Assembly (NCBI GenBank): GCA_030710605.1
Contig: CP092870.1
Location: 98,298,592-98,362,591 of the forward strand
Direction of reading: 5' to 3'
DNA from: Cordylochernes scorpioides
Taxonomy: Eukaryota; Arthropoda; Arachnida; Pseudoscorpiones; Chernetidae
Length of the DNA: 64,000 bases
The position numbers and the translations under genes were made by a program. The notes beneath the pieces are model-generated. The model was not told the DNA's origin, did not search any database, and saw only the letters and a program-made list of their open reading frames with translations. Of the stretch, positions 11,459 to 23,100 are shown piece by piece; within the stretch, counting starts at the first letter, position 1, and every line of letters begins with the position of its first letter.

Positions 11459-11731
11459 CACTCATGGACAAAACTTAAAACTGTTGGTGTTCGTCTATTA
11501 TTATTATTATTATTTTTTAAGGAGACAGAGGCAATTTGGTTCACACTAGATTATCTCGTGGTGGTGTCTTGTCCATTAATATTAAGAAGGCGGGTCCTCC
11601 TCCGTCTTCCATGGAGCAAGAGTTATCTCATGTATCTTCAATAAAGGTCGCTGTAATATCTTTCAGAGTTATTGTTCGAATCCCGATATACATGCTGAAA
11701 GATACAAATTCCTCATTTTTATCCATGAGTT
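11459..11731. mobile_element. MITE family C
   Basis: Starts 'cactcatggacaaaacttaa' after TA, with an inverted end near 11731 ('atccatgag'). It is longer than the copy at 8757 because of an internal segment at about 11560-11635, including 'aggcgggtcctcctccgtct'. Confidence 0.6.
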
Positions 11732-12210
11732 TATAAACAATTAGACTCTTCACCCAGAAGAAGCCTTTTTTAAAAATCATTCTCCAATTACACATGGTAC
11801 AGAAAGGCGCTGCGAGTGCTGAATTCTCTTATATCTACAAACAAGCAAAGAATAGTTTTCCAGACCATTTGTCAGTGTTGGCAGGATGGTGATGCCTATA
11901 GTTGCATATTGGCAGGAGGAATTGACCAAAGGGATTCAATACCAAAAAGAACCAAAACAAAGGTGAACCAGTTAGAGTTCCAATACCATAAAGAACCAAC
12001 ACAGTGAGGAACCAGCCAGTACAGCTGCCAGGACGGACTCCAGTAATGAAGTAAGATATCCCCACTACTGTAAGTAACTCCACCTTCACTACTGAGTACA
12101 CAGCTCGGCAGATACTTCTTTAAAAAATTATTGTCGAACAATACCTCTTTCTATCTAATTTCACAGAAACCCAACCCCCATTATCCTTTAAAAAAAATAT
12201 CAAGGCGTTT
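11732..12210. other. Intergenic stretch, no gene seen
   Basis: Contains short direct similarity between 'ccaataccataaagaacc' (11981) and 'tcaataccaaaaagaacc' (11937). No gene is recognisable. Confidence 0.35.
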
Positions 12211-12462
12211 TGTCGATTTGCATAGCTCAATTTCAGCTGGTATGTAAATATGTATAGTCGTTGTAGACTCCAAACCCAAGCAGGTATGTACTGGAGGAAC
12301 ACTACGCACTTGACATGTGTCTCTCTCTTGAGAGATTTGCATAGATTCAGCTGGTATGTAAATATGTATAGTCTTCATTGTTTCTTCCTAATCCCAACCA
12401 TTCCTAGAGGATCACTACACACTTGTCATATCTACACTCGACCTGTGTCTCTCTTCTGAGAG
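12211..12462. repeat. Tandem duplication, about 122-bp unit
   Basis: 'tcagctggtatgtaaatatg' plus 'tatagtc' occurs near 12234 and again near 12350. Each copy is followed by 'cactac.cacttg' and 'tgtgtctctct' with 'tgagaga'. Two diverged copies lie head to tail. Confidence 0.65.
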
Positions 12463-12767
12463 AAATATTGAACGCCTTTAAACTAGATTTTTATCTTAAT
12501 CGACCACTATCTTAGAGACACAGCACTACACTGTCCATCCAGTAGTAGGTTGGGTATAGACAGGAAATGGAAGATAATTTACATAATGAGTGTTCATAGG
12601 AAGTAGGTGAGTAAACGCCAGCCGAATGAACTGGCTTCGCCCGTGTAGAGTAAAGCTTTACACACCCAAAGTTGTTTTTAATAATGTTTTATTACCTTAT
12701 ATTATTATTACTCTTAGTAGTAGTAATGTTGAAAGGATTCATTGATTTATCATCATCACTATTATAT
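12463..12767. other. Intergenic stretch, no gene seen
   Basis: AT-rich with ATT/TAG simple runs near 12700-12725. Nothing else was recognised. Confidence 0.35.
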
Positions 12768-13035
12768 GGAGGGAATTGGTAGAAACCGTCGATTTTCAAC
12801 CAACAAGACCCGAGATCGAATCTCACATTGGACACTTTTTTTTCTAAAATAAAAATTTCCTCAATGGTCCCCCAGATTATTGTAAAAGTCCAACCCCAAC
12901 AGGGACTCTACTACTCTTGTAAGTGCAAAAGTATAATTACACTTTCTACATGTGTAAATATGTGGTGGGTGCACTAACAGGACAAGCACTCGCTTACTAC
13001 CCACCATGATTATCATAACGTACTTTAATCTATCA
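12768..13035 (+). mobile_element. SINE copy, tRNA-headed
   Basis: Reads 5' to 3': a tRNA-like head with a B-box-like 'gagatcgaatctc', a T-run, 'attgtaaaagtccaacccca', 'cttgtaagtgcaaaagt', 'acatgtgtaaatatgtgg' and 'cccaccatgattatcat'. It is diverged and 3' truncated. Confidence 0.6.
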
Positions 13036-13523
13036 TCATAATCATATTTCGACCCCCCAAAAAAATACAAATTATCTCTTTATTGAACTAATTTGCATAG
13101 GTGTTTTATTAGACTTTTTATTTAACCTATATACATATGCGAAATATCGTTAATTTAGCAGTTTTGTGGTGGAGAAGAATACTAAACCTACAATGTTATA
13201 TGCAACTAGATACCATAATAAAGTCCTTGTATGGTATTTATAAAATTGTGCTATAGATGTGTTTATAAAAAGAGAGAGAAGGTTGGAGCGTGGGTGTTAG
13301 AAGAGGAGGAAATTATTCCAGAAAGGAGAAGAAACTTCGGTAACTAACTTTTTATAAGTTGTGTAAACTTGTGTGGAGTCCGTGTGGAGTTGACGGTTGA
13401 GAAACATCAAATAATCCCGTATAACCCACGTGGCACAAAACTTCTCTCTACGTAGTCATAGAAAATTTGAGATTAGTAAAACTTTTAAAATGGGAGTATG
13501 GTTCATTAGTGGTAAACCCTCTT
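13036..13523. other. Left flank of the 51-bp array
   Basis: An ATG at 13493 and an upstream start near 13430 lead in frame into the array, but no family signature is seen in the leader. Confidence 0.35.
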
Positions 13524-16096
13524 TGTCGACAATGGACCGGATGTTAGCAGAACACCAAAGAATGGAGGAACTACTGTCGACAATGGACCTGATGTTAGCA
13601 GAACACCAAAGAATGGAGGAACTACTGTCGACAATGGACCTGATGTTAGCAGAACACCAAAGAATGGAGGAACTACTGTCGACAATGGACCGGATGTTAG
13701 CAGAACACCAAAGAATGGAGGAACTACTGTCGATAATGGACCTGATGTTAGCAGAACACCAAAAAATGGAGGAACTACTGTCGACAATGGACCCTGATGT
13801 TAGCAGAACACCAAAGAATGGAGGAACTACTGTCGATAATGGACCTGATGTTAGCAGAACACCAAAGAATGGAGGAACTACTGTCGACAATGGACCGGAT
13901 GTTAGCAGAACACCAAAGAATGGAGGAACTACTGTCGACAATGGACCTGATGTTAGCAGAACACCAAAGAATGGAGGAACTACTGTCGACAATGGACCGG
14001 ATGTTAGCAGAACACCAAGAATGGAGGAACTACTGTCGACATGGACCTGATGTTAGCAGAACACCAAAGAATGGAGGAACTACTGTCGACAATGGACCTG
14101 ATGTTAGCAGAACACCAAAGAATGGAGGAACTACTGTCGACAATGGACCTGATGTTAGCAGAACACCAAAGAAGAGAAGAATGGAGGAACTACTGTCGAC
14201 AATGGACCTGATGTTAGCAGAACACCAAAGAATGGAGGAACTACTGTCGACAATGGACCGGATGTTAGCAGAACACCAAAGAATGGAGGAACTACTGTCG
14301 ACAATGGACCTGATGTTAGCAGAACACCAAAGAATGGAGGAACTACTGGCGACAATGGACCGGATGTTAGCAGAACACCAAAGAATGGAGGAACTACTGT
14401 CGACAATGGACCTGATGTTAGCAGAACACCAAAGAATGGAGGAACTACTGTCGACAATGGACCTGATGTTAGCAGAACACCAAAGAATGGAGGAACTACT
14501 GTCGACAATGGACCTGATGTTAGCAGAACACCAAAGAAGAGAAGAATGGAGGAACTACTGTCGACAATGGACCTGATGTTAGCAGAACACCAAAGAATGG
14601 AGGAACTACTGTCGACAATGGACCGGATGTTAGCAGAACACCAAAGAATGGAGGAACTACTGGCGACAATGGACCGGATGTTAGCAGAACACCAAAGAAT
14701 GGAGGAACTACTGTCGACAATGGACCTGATGTTAGCAGAACACCAAAGAATGGAGGAACTACTGGCGACAATGGACCTGATGTTAGCAGAACACCAAAGA
14801 ATGGAGGAACTACTGGCGACAATGGACCTGATGTTAGCAGAACACCAAAGAATGAGGAACTACTGGCGACAATGGACCTGATGTTAGCAGAACACCAAAG
14901 AATGGAGGAACTACTGGCGAAATGGACCTGATGTTAGCAGAACACCAAAGAATGGAGGAACCTACTGTCGACAATGGACCTGATGTTAGCAGAACACCAA
15001 AGAATGGAGGAACTACTGTCGACAATGGACCCTGATGTTAGCAGAACACCAAAGAATGGAGGAACTACTGTCGACAATGGACCTGATGTTAGCAGAACAC
15101 CAAAGAATGGAGGAACTACTGTCGACAATGGACCTGATGTTAGCAGAAACACCAAAGAATGGAGGAACTACTGTCGACAATGGACCTGATGTTAGCAGAA
15201 CACCAAAGAATGGAGGAACTACTGTCGACAATGGACCTGATGTTAGCAGAACACTAAAGATTGGAGGAACTACTGTCGACAATGGACCTGATGTTAGCAG
15301 AACACCAAAGAAGAGAAGAATGGACCTGATGTTATCAGAACACCAAAGAAGAGAAGAATGGAGGAACTACTGTCGACAATGGACCGGATGTTAGCAGAAC
15401 ACCAAAGAATGGAGGAACTACTGTCGACAATGGACCGGATGTTAGCAGAACACCAAAGAATGGAGGAACTACTGTCGACAATGGACCGATGTTAGCAGAA
15501 CACCAAAGAATGGAGGAACTACTGTCGACAATGGACCGGATGTTAGCAGAACACCAAAGAATGGAGGAACTACTGTCGACAATGGACCGGATGTTAGCAG
15601 AACACCAAAGAATGGAGGAACTACTGTCGACAATGGACCGGATGTTAGCAGAACACCAAAGAATGGAGGAACTACTGTCGACAATGGACCTGATGTTAGC
15701 AGAACACCAAAGAATGGAGGAACTTACTGTCGACAATGGACCGGATGTTAGCAGAACACCAAAGAATGGAGGAACTACTGTCGACAATGGACCTGATGTT
15801 AGCAGAACACCAAAGAATGGAGGAACTACTGTCGACAATGGACCTGATGTTAGCAGAACACCAAAGAAGAGAAGAATGGAGGAACTACTGTCGACAATGG
15901 ACCTGAGTTAGCAGAACACTAAAGAATGGAGGAACTACTGTCGACAATGGACCTGATGTTATCAGAACACCAAAGAAGAGAAGAATGGAGGAACTACTGT
16001 CGACAACTGGACCTGATGTTATCAGAACACCAAAGAAGAGAAGAATGGAGGAAACTACTGCCGACAATGGACCTGATGTTAGCAGACCACCAAATA
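13524..16096. repeat. Minisatellite, 51-bp unit, about 50 copies
   Basis: The unit reads roughly 'tgtcgacaatggacctgatg', then 'ttagcagaacaccaaag', then 'aatggaggaactac'. It is exactly 17 codons. Most copies differ only at CCTGAT/CCGGAT and gtcgac/ggcgac. Several carry a 6-base insertion (aagaga), making 57 bp, near 14170, 14535, 15310, 15350, 15868, 15976 and 16036. Because 51 is a multiple of three, two plus-strand and two minus-strand frames stay open for 70-260 codons. Single-base indels (for example near 13793, 14018, 14852 and 15492) break all of them, and no start, splice or regulatory context favours one. I read it as a VNTR rather than a gene. Confidence 0.93.
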
Positions 16097-16171
16097 AGGA
16101 CCAGTCAATGTCCATGACATAGATATTGTACCAAGAATCCACCTACAAGAGAGTGTACAAAGACAAGGAAC

Positions 16172-16399
16172 CTACCCCCTTTCTCCAAGGGTGTCTAGCA
16201 GCAGTCCGCGGTCGAAGCCTCTATGCCGAGCTAGGGCCCGCACCAGCGCAGGCTTGTGCACAGTGTAGGGGGTCCTGAGAACATCCCCCGGGGTGATGTA
16301 GGTGAAGACAGTCCTTGGGACTGTCTCCAGGTCCATGGCGACCCGCGGGGAGATGTCCCTGTGACACAGATCTGGCTGGGATCTTTCTTGTCTTAGCAC
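16172..16399 (-). other. GC-rich coding-like segment, possible exon
   Basis: This minus-strand frame of about 75 codons has GC-rich third positions (ATC, CTG, GTC, ACC, GCC), as in PRPF8 and the TBC1D7 exons and unlike the AT-rich surroundings. The product contains 'AMDLETVPRTVFTYITPGDV' and 'HKPALVRALARHRGFDRG', which I do not recognise. The frame ends at a TAG that overlaps a good donor (GTAGGT, near 16172-16178). AG acceptor candidates lie near 16350-16365 but lack a strong pyrimidine tract. It abuts the minisatellite. It may be a real exon, a pseudogene piece or a transposon ORF fragment. Confidence 0.3.
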
Positions 16400-16409
16400 A
16401 GTACCACAA

Positions 16410-16500
16410 TGTAGCGTTGATCCCTAGTACACATGGAACAGCCCATGATAATCATGGTGGGTAATTATTGACTGCTTTTACCGTAATTGTACCTCATATC
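16410..16500 (-). mobile_element. SINE tail fragment
   Basis: Contains 'tccctagtacacatgg', 'catgataatcatggtgggta' and 'ctgcttttaccgtaa'. This is the family tail in reverse orientation. Confidence 0.6.
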
Positions 16501-16639
16501 TACATAAAATATATATTATATATATTTAATAATTGTATGTATTTCTACTGTCCCCTCAAAGCTTATGTCCATACTTCATTAAAAATACCCATTCCAAGAG
16601 TCGAACATCAGTATCAGTATAAAAGGAAAACCGAAAAAA

Positions 16640-16830
16640 TGCAATATTAGTAATATGGTAGATTAAACTGGCGAAACCGCTGGGAGGGTTTATCATTGAT
16701 GAGCCAGGCCCTCCCATTAATTTTTCATTGCAGATAAGGGCATTAGAAATTGTTTAATTTTTTAAAAGAATCATACGCGTCTATAATAGTTTCAAATTCT
16801 CATAACAAATGGCGCGCGCTAATGTATCAT
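16640..16830. repeat. Half copy of foldback family F
   Basis: 'gtagattaaactggcgaaac', 'cgctgggagggtttatcat', 'gatgagccaggccctcccat' and 'agaatcatacgcgtctataa' correspond to the right arm of 28082-28352. Confidence 0.6.
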
Positions 16831-16849
16831 ATAGAAATAAGTTTGTATT

Positions 16850-17036
16850 TTTCACTACAAATGTGTCAAAGCCCCGTTTGGTTACTTGTACTCACTGGTG
16901 GAGTTGAACTTTTTCAAGAATCGAAAGCCATTGAAGCAATTTATTTTAAAATCCTCAATGCGGGATTCAATCCTGGGTCATGGCAGTCTAAAAATCAACT
17001 GTTTAAACTACTTCTCTACCAATTAAATAGGTGCTA
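16850..17036 (-). mobile_element. SINE copy, head and body
   Basis: Reverse-oriented body ('gtttggttacttgtactcac', 'tggtggagttgaactttttc') followed by a tRNA-like head with a B-box complement ('gggattcaatcctgg'). The tail is missing. Confidence 0.6.
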
Positions 17037-17479
17037 GCATAGAATGAATTTTGAATAAAGAAAAGAGAGAATACATTTACGTTTTAAATAGATAAAAAAA
17101 AAAAGAAAAAGCGAGCTATTTGTTGGCAAATTTTCAAGTAGAAAAAAAAAAAAGTAGAGAATTCACATCCCATATTACAAAGATAAATTAGGATGCAACG
17201 GTCATAAATAGAGAGAGAGAAATAAACAGCAATATATTGCATATTAGAAAAAAAAAGGCAGAAGAAACTATTAAACACCAGTTTGGCAACTTGCCCATCA
17301 CGGCTATCTATTTCAGACGATGTTATTAGTGTTGCTCCCAATTTAATTTTGAGATCGAGATGAATTTCCAGTATGGAGAAAATTTGCTTTTTTTGTGTGT
17401 GTTTTTTGGTGCAAATTTATGGACTTACATACACATCATTTTTACATGGCAAAATTAATTTAGCAAAGTGTTATATTAG

Positions 17480-17579
17480 NNNNNNNNNNNNNNNNNNNNN
17501 NNNNNNNNNNNNNNNNNNNNNNNNNNNNNNNNNNNNNNNNNNNNNNNNNNNNNNNNNNNNNNNNNNNNNNNNNNNNNNN
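17480..17579. other. Assembly gap (100 N)
   Basis: Exactly 100 undetermined bases. A round number usually means the true gap size is unknown, so sequence and order across it are not assured. Confidence 0.98.
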
Positions 17580-18689
17580 CTATTAAAATTCCCTAACACT
17601 ATTCTAAATTCGTAGTTTGGTCTAACAATATAATAGTTTTTAAACTTTTTTACACATTCATTATACCAATCCTTTCATACACCCTCCCCCCTATCAATCG
17701 CGGTATGCATACAAACTAAGATTAAAAATTGCTATAAACGCCAAAATACCTCAATTATCATTGCTAAATTTACCCTAACAATAACTAGCTTCAAGGACAT
17801 CATGAAATCAAAGAAAATATTTAATAAAACTTGGGAACTAAATGCCCTTCAATATAAATTAACCTATGCCTCATACAATCTCTTACTAACTATTCATATT
17901 CAATGACTGATATCAGTCTCAACTGTAAGCTGACCTAACCTTAAAATAATTATAAATATCAAAAGTCCCTAAATTGTCTTTGCCTCAACACCTAGTACCA
18001 CTGCAAAGATAATTTAATAGGACAATTTACTAATTAGAGCGACAAAAGAATAGGACATTCAACTCATGAAGGCGACAAACAATTGGAGGCGCTTCCTCCA
18101 CTGATAAGATCCTATTGATTGACCTTCTCTCCTCAAACACGCTCCAGTCACAGCAACCACTCTACACCGCTAGTGTAACAACTTTATCCTACCTGTTGAC
18201 TGTAGGCAACACGCAATAGTTCTAGGATATGGAATTAAAGGGCGTCTGTATATACCCAACCGATATCTGTACTAATGTGGAAACCTACACTCTGCTGCAC
18301 CACTGCTCTAAACTACCTGGCTTCTGATTGTCTATGTCTACTTAATCTCAATTCAAGGGATTATTGAGCGTCATACGATGGCGATGATGGCTCCGTATAC
18401 TCAACTTTGGACGTCACTAAGAACACAAACAGCTCGCCGCCAAACATTACTCCGACCTCGGCAGTACATCTTTTCCTGGAGTTGTTGTGTGGCTCTGGAG
18501 TAAACTTGATGTCGCCCAGCTATACCTATACATCTATTTAGCTGCTTGCGCCACCGATCCTACTGTAAACTATGCACCATACTGAAGTACTAACTCGTTG
18601 TTCATAACTGGGAAGTAATCACCTAATAGCCACTCAAGAGCGTTCTGGTTTTCCAGTCGCTTCTTGGTCAAATAATATCTTATTCTATT
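17580..18689. other. Unassigned stretch right of the gap
   Basis: It lacks the SINEs and MITEs common elsewhere. A GC-richer part at about 18060-18660 has no open frame longer than about 60 codons and no recognised family. It may be an old LTR or other repeat. Confidence 0.35.
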
Positions 18690-19345
18690 TGGTCTCTCCT
18701 GATCTAATCTTAATAAAAAAATTTACCCTAAACTTGAATATTTGTGCTAAATTGGTTACACCTAATTGCCAAATATTAACAAGACTGATTGTCTATACTT
18801 ACAATATGCATTGAGAGAGAAATTTAAAAATTTCAACATGGAATTTCAAAACTTAAGGTTTCATGGAAAAAAAATTCTATAAGAAAAAAAAAAATTCTGC
18901 TTAAATCTGTCCCACCTGATACATATTAAAGTTTTACGAACTTACGCTTTCTATACATGCACTCTCTTCACACTACATCATGTCAGTGACTATGGCCACC
19001 GCTCACATCACAAAGTCTACACTTAATTGCTAATATTAAACAAGACTGATTGTCTACACTTACAATATGCACACTACACTTAAAAATTCAAAATTTAAAG
19101 TTTCATGAAAAAAAAATCTATAAAAAGAAAATTCTGCTTAATTTGGTCTCTCAAATCTTATCTTTAATAAAAAAATTACCCTAAACTTGAATATTTGTGC
19201 TAAATTGGTTACACCTAATTGCTAATATTAAACAAGACTGATTGTCTACTCTTACAATATGCACACTACACTTAAAAAATTCAAAATTTGAAGTTACGTG
19301 AAAAAAAAAATTCTATAAAAGAAAATTCTGCTCAATTTTGTTCTC
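18690..19345. repeat. Diverged direct repeats, about 190-260 bp
   Basis: A block with 'aagactgattgtcta', 'cttacaatatgca' and a following A-rich 'attctgct' occurs three times (about 18755, 19015 and 19207). 'taccctaaacttgaatattt' occurs twice (about 18725 and 19177). The copies are irregular in spacing. Confidence 0.6.
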
Positions 19346-22082
19346 TCCCATTTAATACATACTAAAATTTTATGAACTGACTGTTTCTTAGACAGCTTTC
19401 TTAATTTACCTAGAGTGCCTATCTATGGGAAGGGTTTTGTTTTATACGCATTTTATTTTATATATATCAGGGTCTACTATATTGTTCTTTTCTTTAGTCC
19501 AGCCTGGACCTCCTTTTAACTAAAATAAAATAGATTTGACATCATTATATTAGATTGACCTATTTGTTCTGCTAGGGACTACGTTTGCTCACTACGCGGT
19601 AGTTTAAAATTTTTACTATAAATTGCAGGCTAGTTTCTTTTACACTTTTGATGGTATTATGTGTATTTTGACTTGACCTGGTTTGATTCAGCACGCTTTC
19701 CTTATCGAAGTCTCAATAGAACACGGGATTGAGTGTTCAAAATATATAACATTATGGTACTCAAGATTCATCTCGTTAAGACATGGCTGTCGCAGTGTTT
19801 TCTCGTGGTATGACAGAGGTGAACCGAGCCTAGACACATCTGAGAAGGTGCAGGTTGGCACAACTATATCTCGCGTAGATTAACTCAGCATGTCGATTAA
19901 TCAATCTTGGAAATTCTGAGCGAAATTGGTGCATCAGCCTGCAGGTGGATAGTATATAGATTAAATCTATATTTTATAAATGATGCATTTATTTCAAATA
20001 TTCTCTCCACATCCTACCACAGTGACCCACTCTTCAACTGGTTCATGCCACGTGGTTTTGCGCGCGGTGGCGTCCATCGGGATATTGTTTTATGTCGTTA
20101 TTCACTCACGTCCACCTTCGTAAGTATCTTTAAATCCTATTACATAATATACAAATTTGTAGGCAGAATTACATGCTCCGATATCCACAGTTCAAAACTA
20201 CGCAAGTCTTTAGTCTCCAAGGCCTATTCCCGACCTCCCAGAAATGTAGTCTTTGCTACTGGTTACCAATGCCTAATGTCACATTTTATAAAACTATGAA
20301 AGCCGATGTTGAAACGAGTTTTTTAAGTCTGCTATGATGCTATAAGTTTCTTTTGTTATTGGCTTCTGCTGCCAAGCAACCTGAAGATAAGGTTTTTCTG
20401 GAAAGGCTTATCAAAAACCAGTCAAGTGTAAACACACACGAGGTGCAAAATTTTTTATCGCTGTTTATCTAGGTTATTTGTATAACCATTATCTAGTAAA
20501 CTGCTAAGTTCTTATTTCGAATTAGAGTCATTAATTTCTAAAGGACACAGGTTATATATAAAATTAATTTGATCTTTGGCTGGAGCTAAAGAAAAGAAAC
20601 AACAAATTTCACTACTTTCATTATTTTTCTGTCAATAAACGCTATACTGTTGTCACGCATTTCCCTCCACGAAGAGTTACAAATAAGAATATAACATTCT
20701 ACTGGATCATAAAACACTATCTTGCGTACTCGCTACTATGCTTGACAATGAAGGAAAATTACAATACCAGTTTAAGATTCCCATGCATAAAAAGACAAAA
20801 AAATACAAGACCAGTTTAAGAGATCATCTACACTGTTAAAAATAAAAAATTGGAACACGTTTTTATCTAGAACTAAAATTGAACAAACATATTTATCGCA
20901 TAAATTAAAGTAACCAAAAAAAAAACTAAAGTAAATTAAAATAAATAATGGAGAAAATGATTTATTATACATAACTGTAATCTAAATGGTAATAAAACAT
21001 TTTACACAAGAGAATTGCGTTGCGATACTTTTACCATAAAATTGGCCTTACTGGCATCCATAAATATATTATCTTGTCTCAATGACTTTTGCAAAAATTG
21101 TTTTTAAATATATTTGGCATATTATTAGAATATTATACTAAATTAAAATGAATAGATAAATAAAAGAAATGGAAGAAATATGTGCAGGCATAGTGCCAAG
21201 CCTAAAGGCTAAGCCTTTCAAAAACGTACCTTTCCCACCAAACGCTTGGTCTAGACTGTCTTTGTTATTTTTTCCCGCTAAAAAATTTTCCTTGTAATTT
21301 TCTATCTACCAGCTAGTATAACGGAATTTTTAAGATTGTTAACTAATAAACACAAAAAAATTATACTCTAAACTAGTGTATCTTGCTAAAAAAATTACTG
21401 GTGTTGACAATATATGATTTAAAAGATAGATTACAAAATGATGTAGTGTTTTAAGTTATAACCCAACTTCTATAACGTTCAAAAATTTTTATACTGGACA
21501 CATGGTGACCTCGACACATATTTGTTTAGAATTGGCAAAATTGGTTCACTTGCATGTACTTGTGGAAACTAACAACAAACCCCTGAACACCTTCTGATAA
21601 AATGTCCATTAACTTCTGATCCAAGGGAAGAAAACCAACTTTATCTGACCGATACAAATAAGCTGCTTGCAATAAAGACCAATACATCAAGTTTAATCGA
21701 TTCTGCAGGATGTACATTTAGAGGCGAAAGTGCTGACTGTACATATTTTTAAGCCACTACTTATAATTGCTATATGTAAAATTTGACGTCAACGCCTAAT
21801 CCCAATGATTTCCAATGTTCAATTGTATTAATTAAAAAAATATAATATGATGTTACACAATAGGCTAAAAAACGACGTTCTATTTTTATGCGAAAATCTT
21901 TTTACACATAGTACAAATAGTTTTAAATATAAATTTGGCATTACTGTAAATTTTAAAACTAAAATGTAAGTGGACAACTGCCGCCTTCTAGCATATTATT
22001 TGGCTTAATTAAAAAAAATATGGCTCGTTTATCTAATATTTAACAAAAAAGGCACCACCACAAATGTATCAAATCTTACCTT
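19346..22082. other. AT-rich stretch, no gene supported
   Basis: The longest frame (plus strand, 19907-20299, 130 codons) has no recognisable motif, no good splice borders and ordinary AT-rich codons. No known repeat family of this window occurs here. Confidence 0.4.
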
Positions 22083-22430
22083 AAAAAAGAAAATGGCGGG
22101 ATCCTTTCTCCACGTGGTTGGCCGCCTCGTGGACTTTCCCATTCTTTACTGGATTTTCCGTAGCCTCCAACTTGCACACATTTATCTATTAGTTTTATGC
22201 TTTAGACAGGATTTTACATGTTACATGTTCAAGCAGCAGGGCGCTATTTTACCGTGAACCTTTCGTGGCCATAATGGAACTGATCGGCCCCACGTTGAAG
22301 GCGTCATTGATGAGCCGAATATCTGACGTTATCGTCTGATATCCATGAGCCTCTTTCTTTCTCAGGGAGTTCACAAAAATAACACATCCTGCTATAAAAA
22401 GATATATAGTTTGCGTGTATCCTGCACGCA
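22083..22430 (-). other. Putative minus-strand exon(s), function unknown
   Basis: A minus-strand reading enters through a strong acceptor: a long pyrimidine run (about 22434-22455) ending in ccccag, with the exon starting at 22430. About 60 codons follow: a short hydrophobic segment (IYLFIAGCVIFV), then a polar stretch with 'KKEAHGYQTITSDIRLINDA'. The frame meets CGG-TAA near 22249, where the TAA overlaps a GTAAAA donor-like site. A second coding-like run, about 22083-22173, follows a weak acceptor and ends at TAA, but its phase does not match the GTAAAA donor. The hydrophobic start suggests a membrane or secreted protein. I do not recognise the family. Confidence 0.35.
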
Positions 22431-23086
22431 CTGGGGTTAAAAAAAAAGGAAGGACATAAACTCTGGTTAAATTTACATTATATATTTATTTATCTCTTTT
22501 GACCAAAAGAAAAAACACAAAGATAAGAAAAAAATAAATAAATATGCAATGACGATTGAGTGGGAAAGTTTACATATGTATACCTGTTTAAAAAAAATCA
22601 TTATAAAAGAAAATACTTAACTTTAGTGCTTCAGCTGGAAGGCTGGAAACCCCTCCCCAAAAATTATTTAGAACTACATTTTTACGAGCTTCCCTACTCT
22701 CTTATCTTTTTCTAACCAGCACCGCCCCCCCCACTAAAACTTCCTCGTGACTATCTTATCTACCACTGACCAGCCCCCCCCCCCCAAAAAAACTTGCTTG
22801 CCACTAACTTTTTCCTCCCAGGGTGACCAAACAAAAATTAAAAAAAATAAAAATAAATCTTTATCTGTGATAAGAAAGACATTTAAAAAAATAAAATTAT
22901 AATAAAAAAAATTATCTTTCGAAATATTAATTTAAAAATATTAATTAAAAAATAGAAAGCCCAAAAATAACTGCTTATTTAAAATAAAAGGAAAATTTAT
23001 TATAGTACTATATGTTATTTAAAAAAAAACTAGAAATAAAAAAGGAGGTGAAGAGATGGGCTGGTTTTTTACAGAGAAGAATTCTC
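22431..23086. other. AT-rich stretch with short poly-C runs
   Basis: C-runs lie at about 22727 and 22773-22786. No gene is seen. It ends at the LINE-A target site. Confidence 0.45.
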
Positions 23087-23100
23087 GAAGTCCGCTTCAT
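23087..23100. repeat. LINE-A target site duplication, left
   Basis: 'gaagtccgcttcat' is repeated exactly at 25425-25438, bracketing the LINE. Confidence 0.9.

Noticed and set aside
11835-12141. Overlapping 80-90 codon minus-strand frames
   Set aside because: Low-complexity translation of a short tandem-like stretch, with no splice borders and no family resemblance.
13430-15911. Several 100-260 codon frames on both strands within the 51-bp array
   Set aside because: Any stop-free unit of 51 bases gives such frames. They exist on both strands and are broken by indels without regard to frame.
19907-20299. 130-codon plus-strand frame as a gene
   Set aside because: AT-rich codons, no motif, no homology I recognise and no splice or promoter context.
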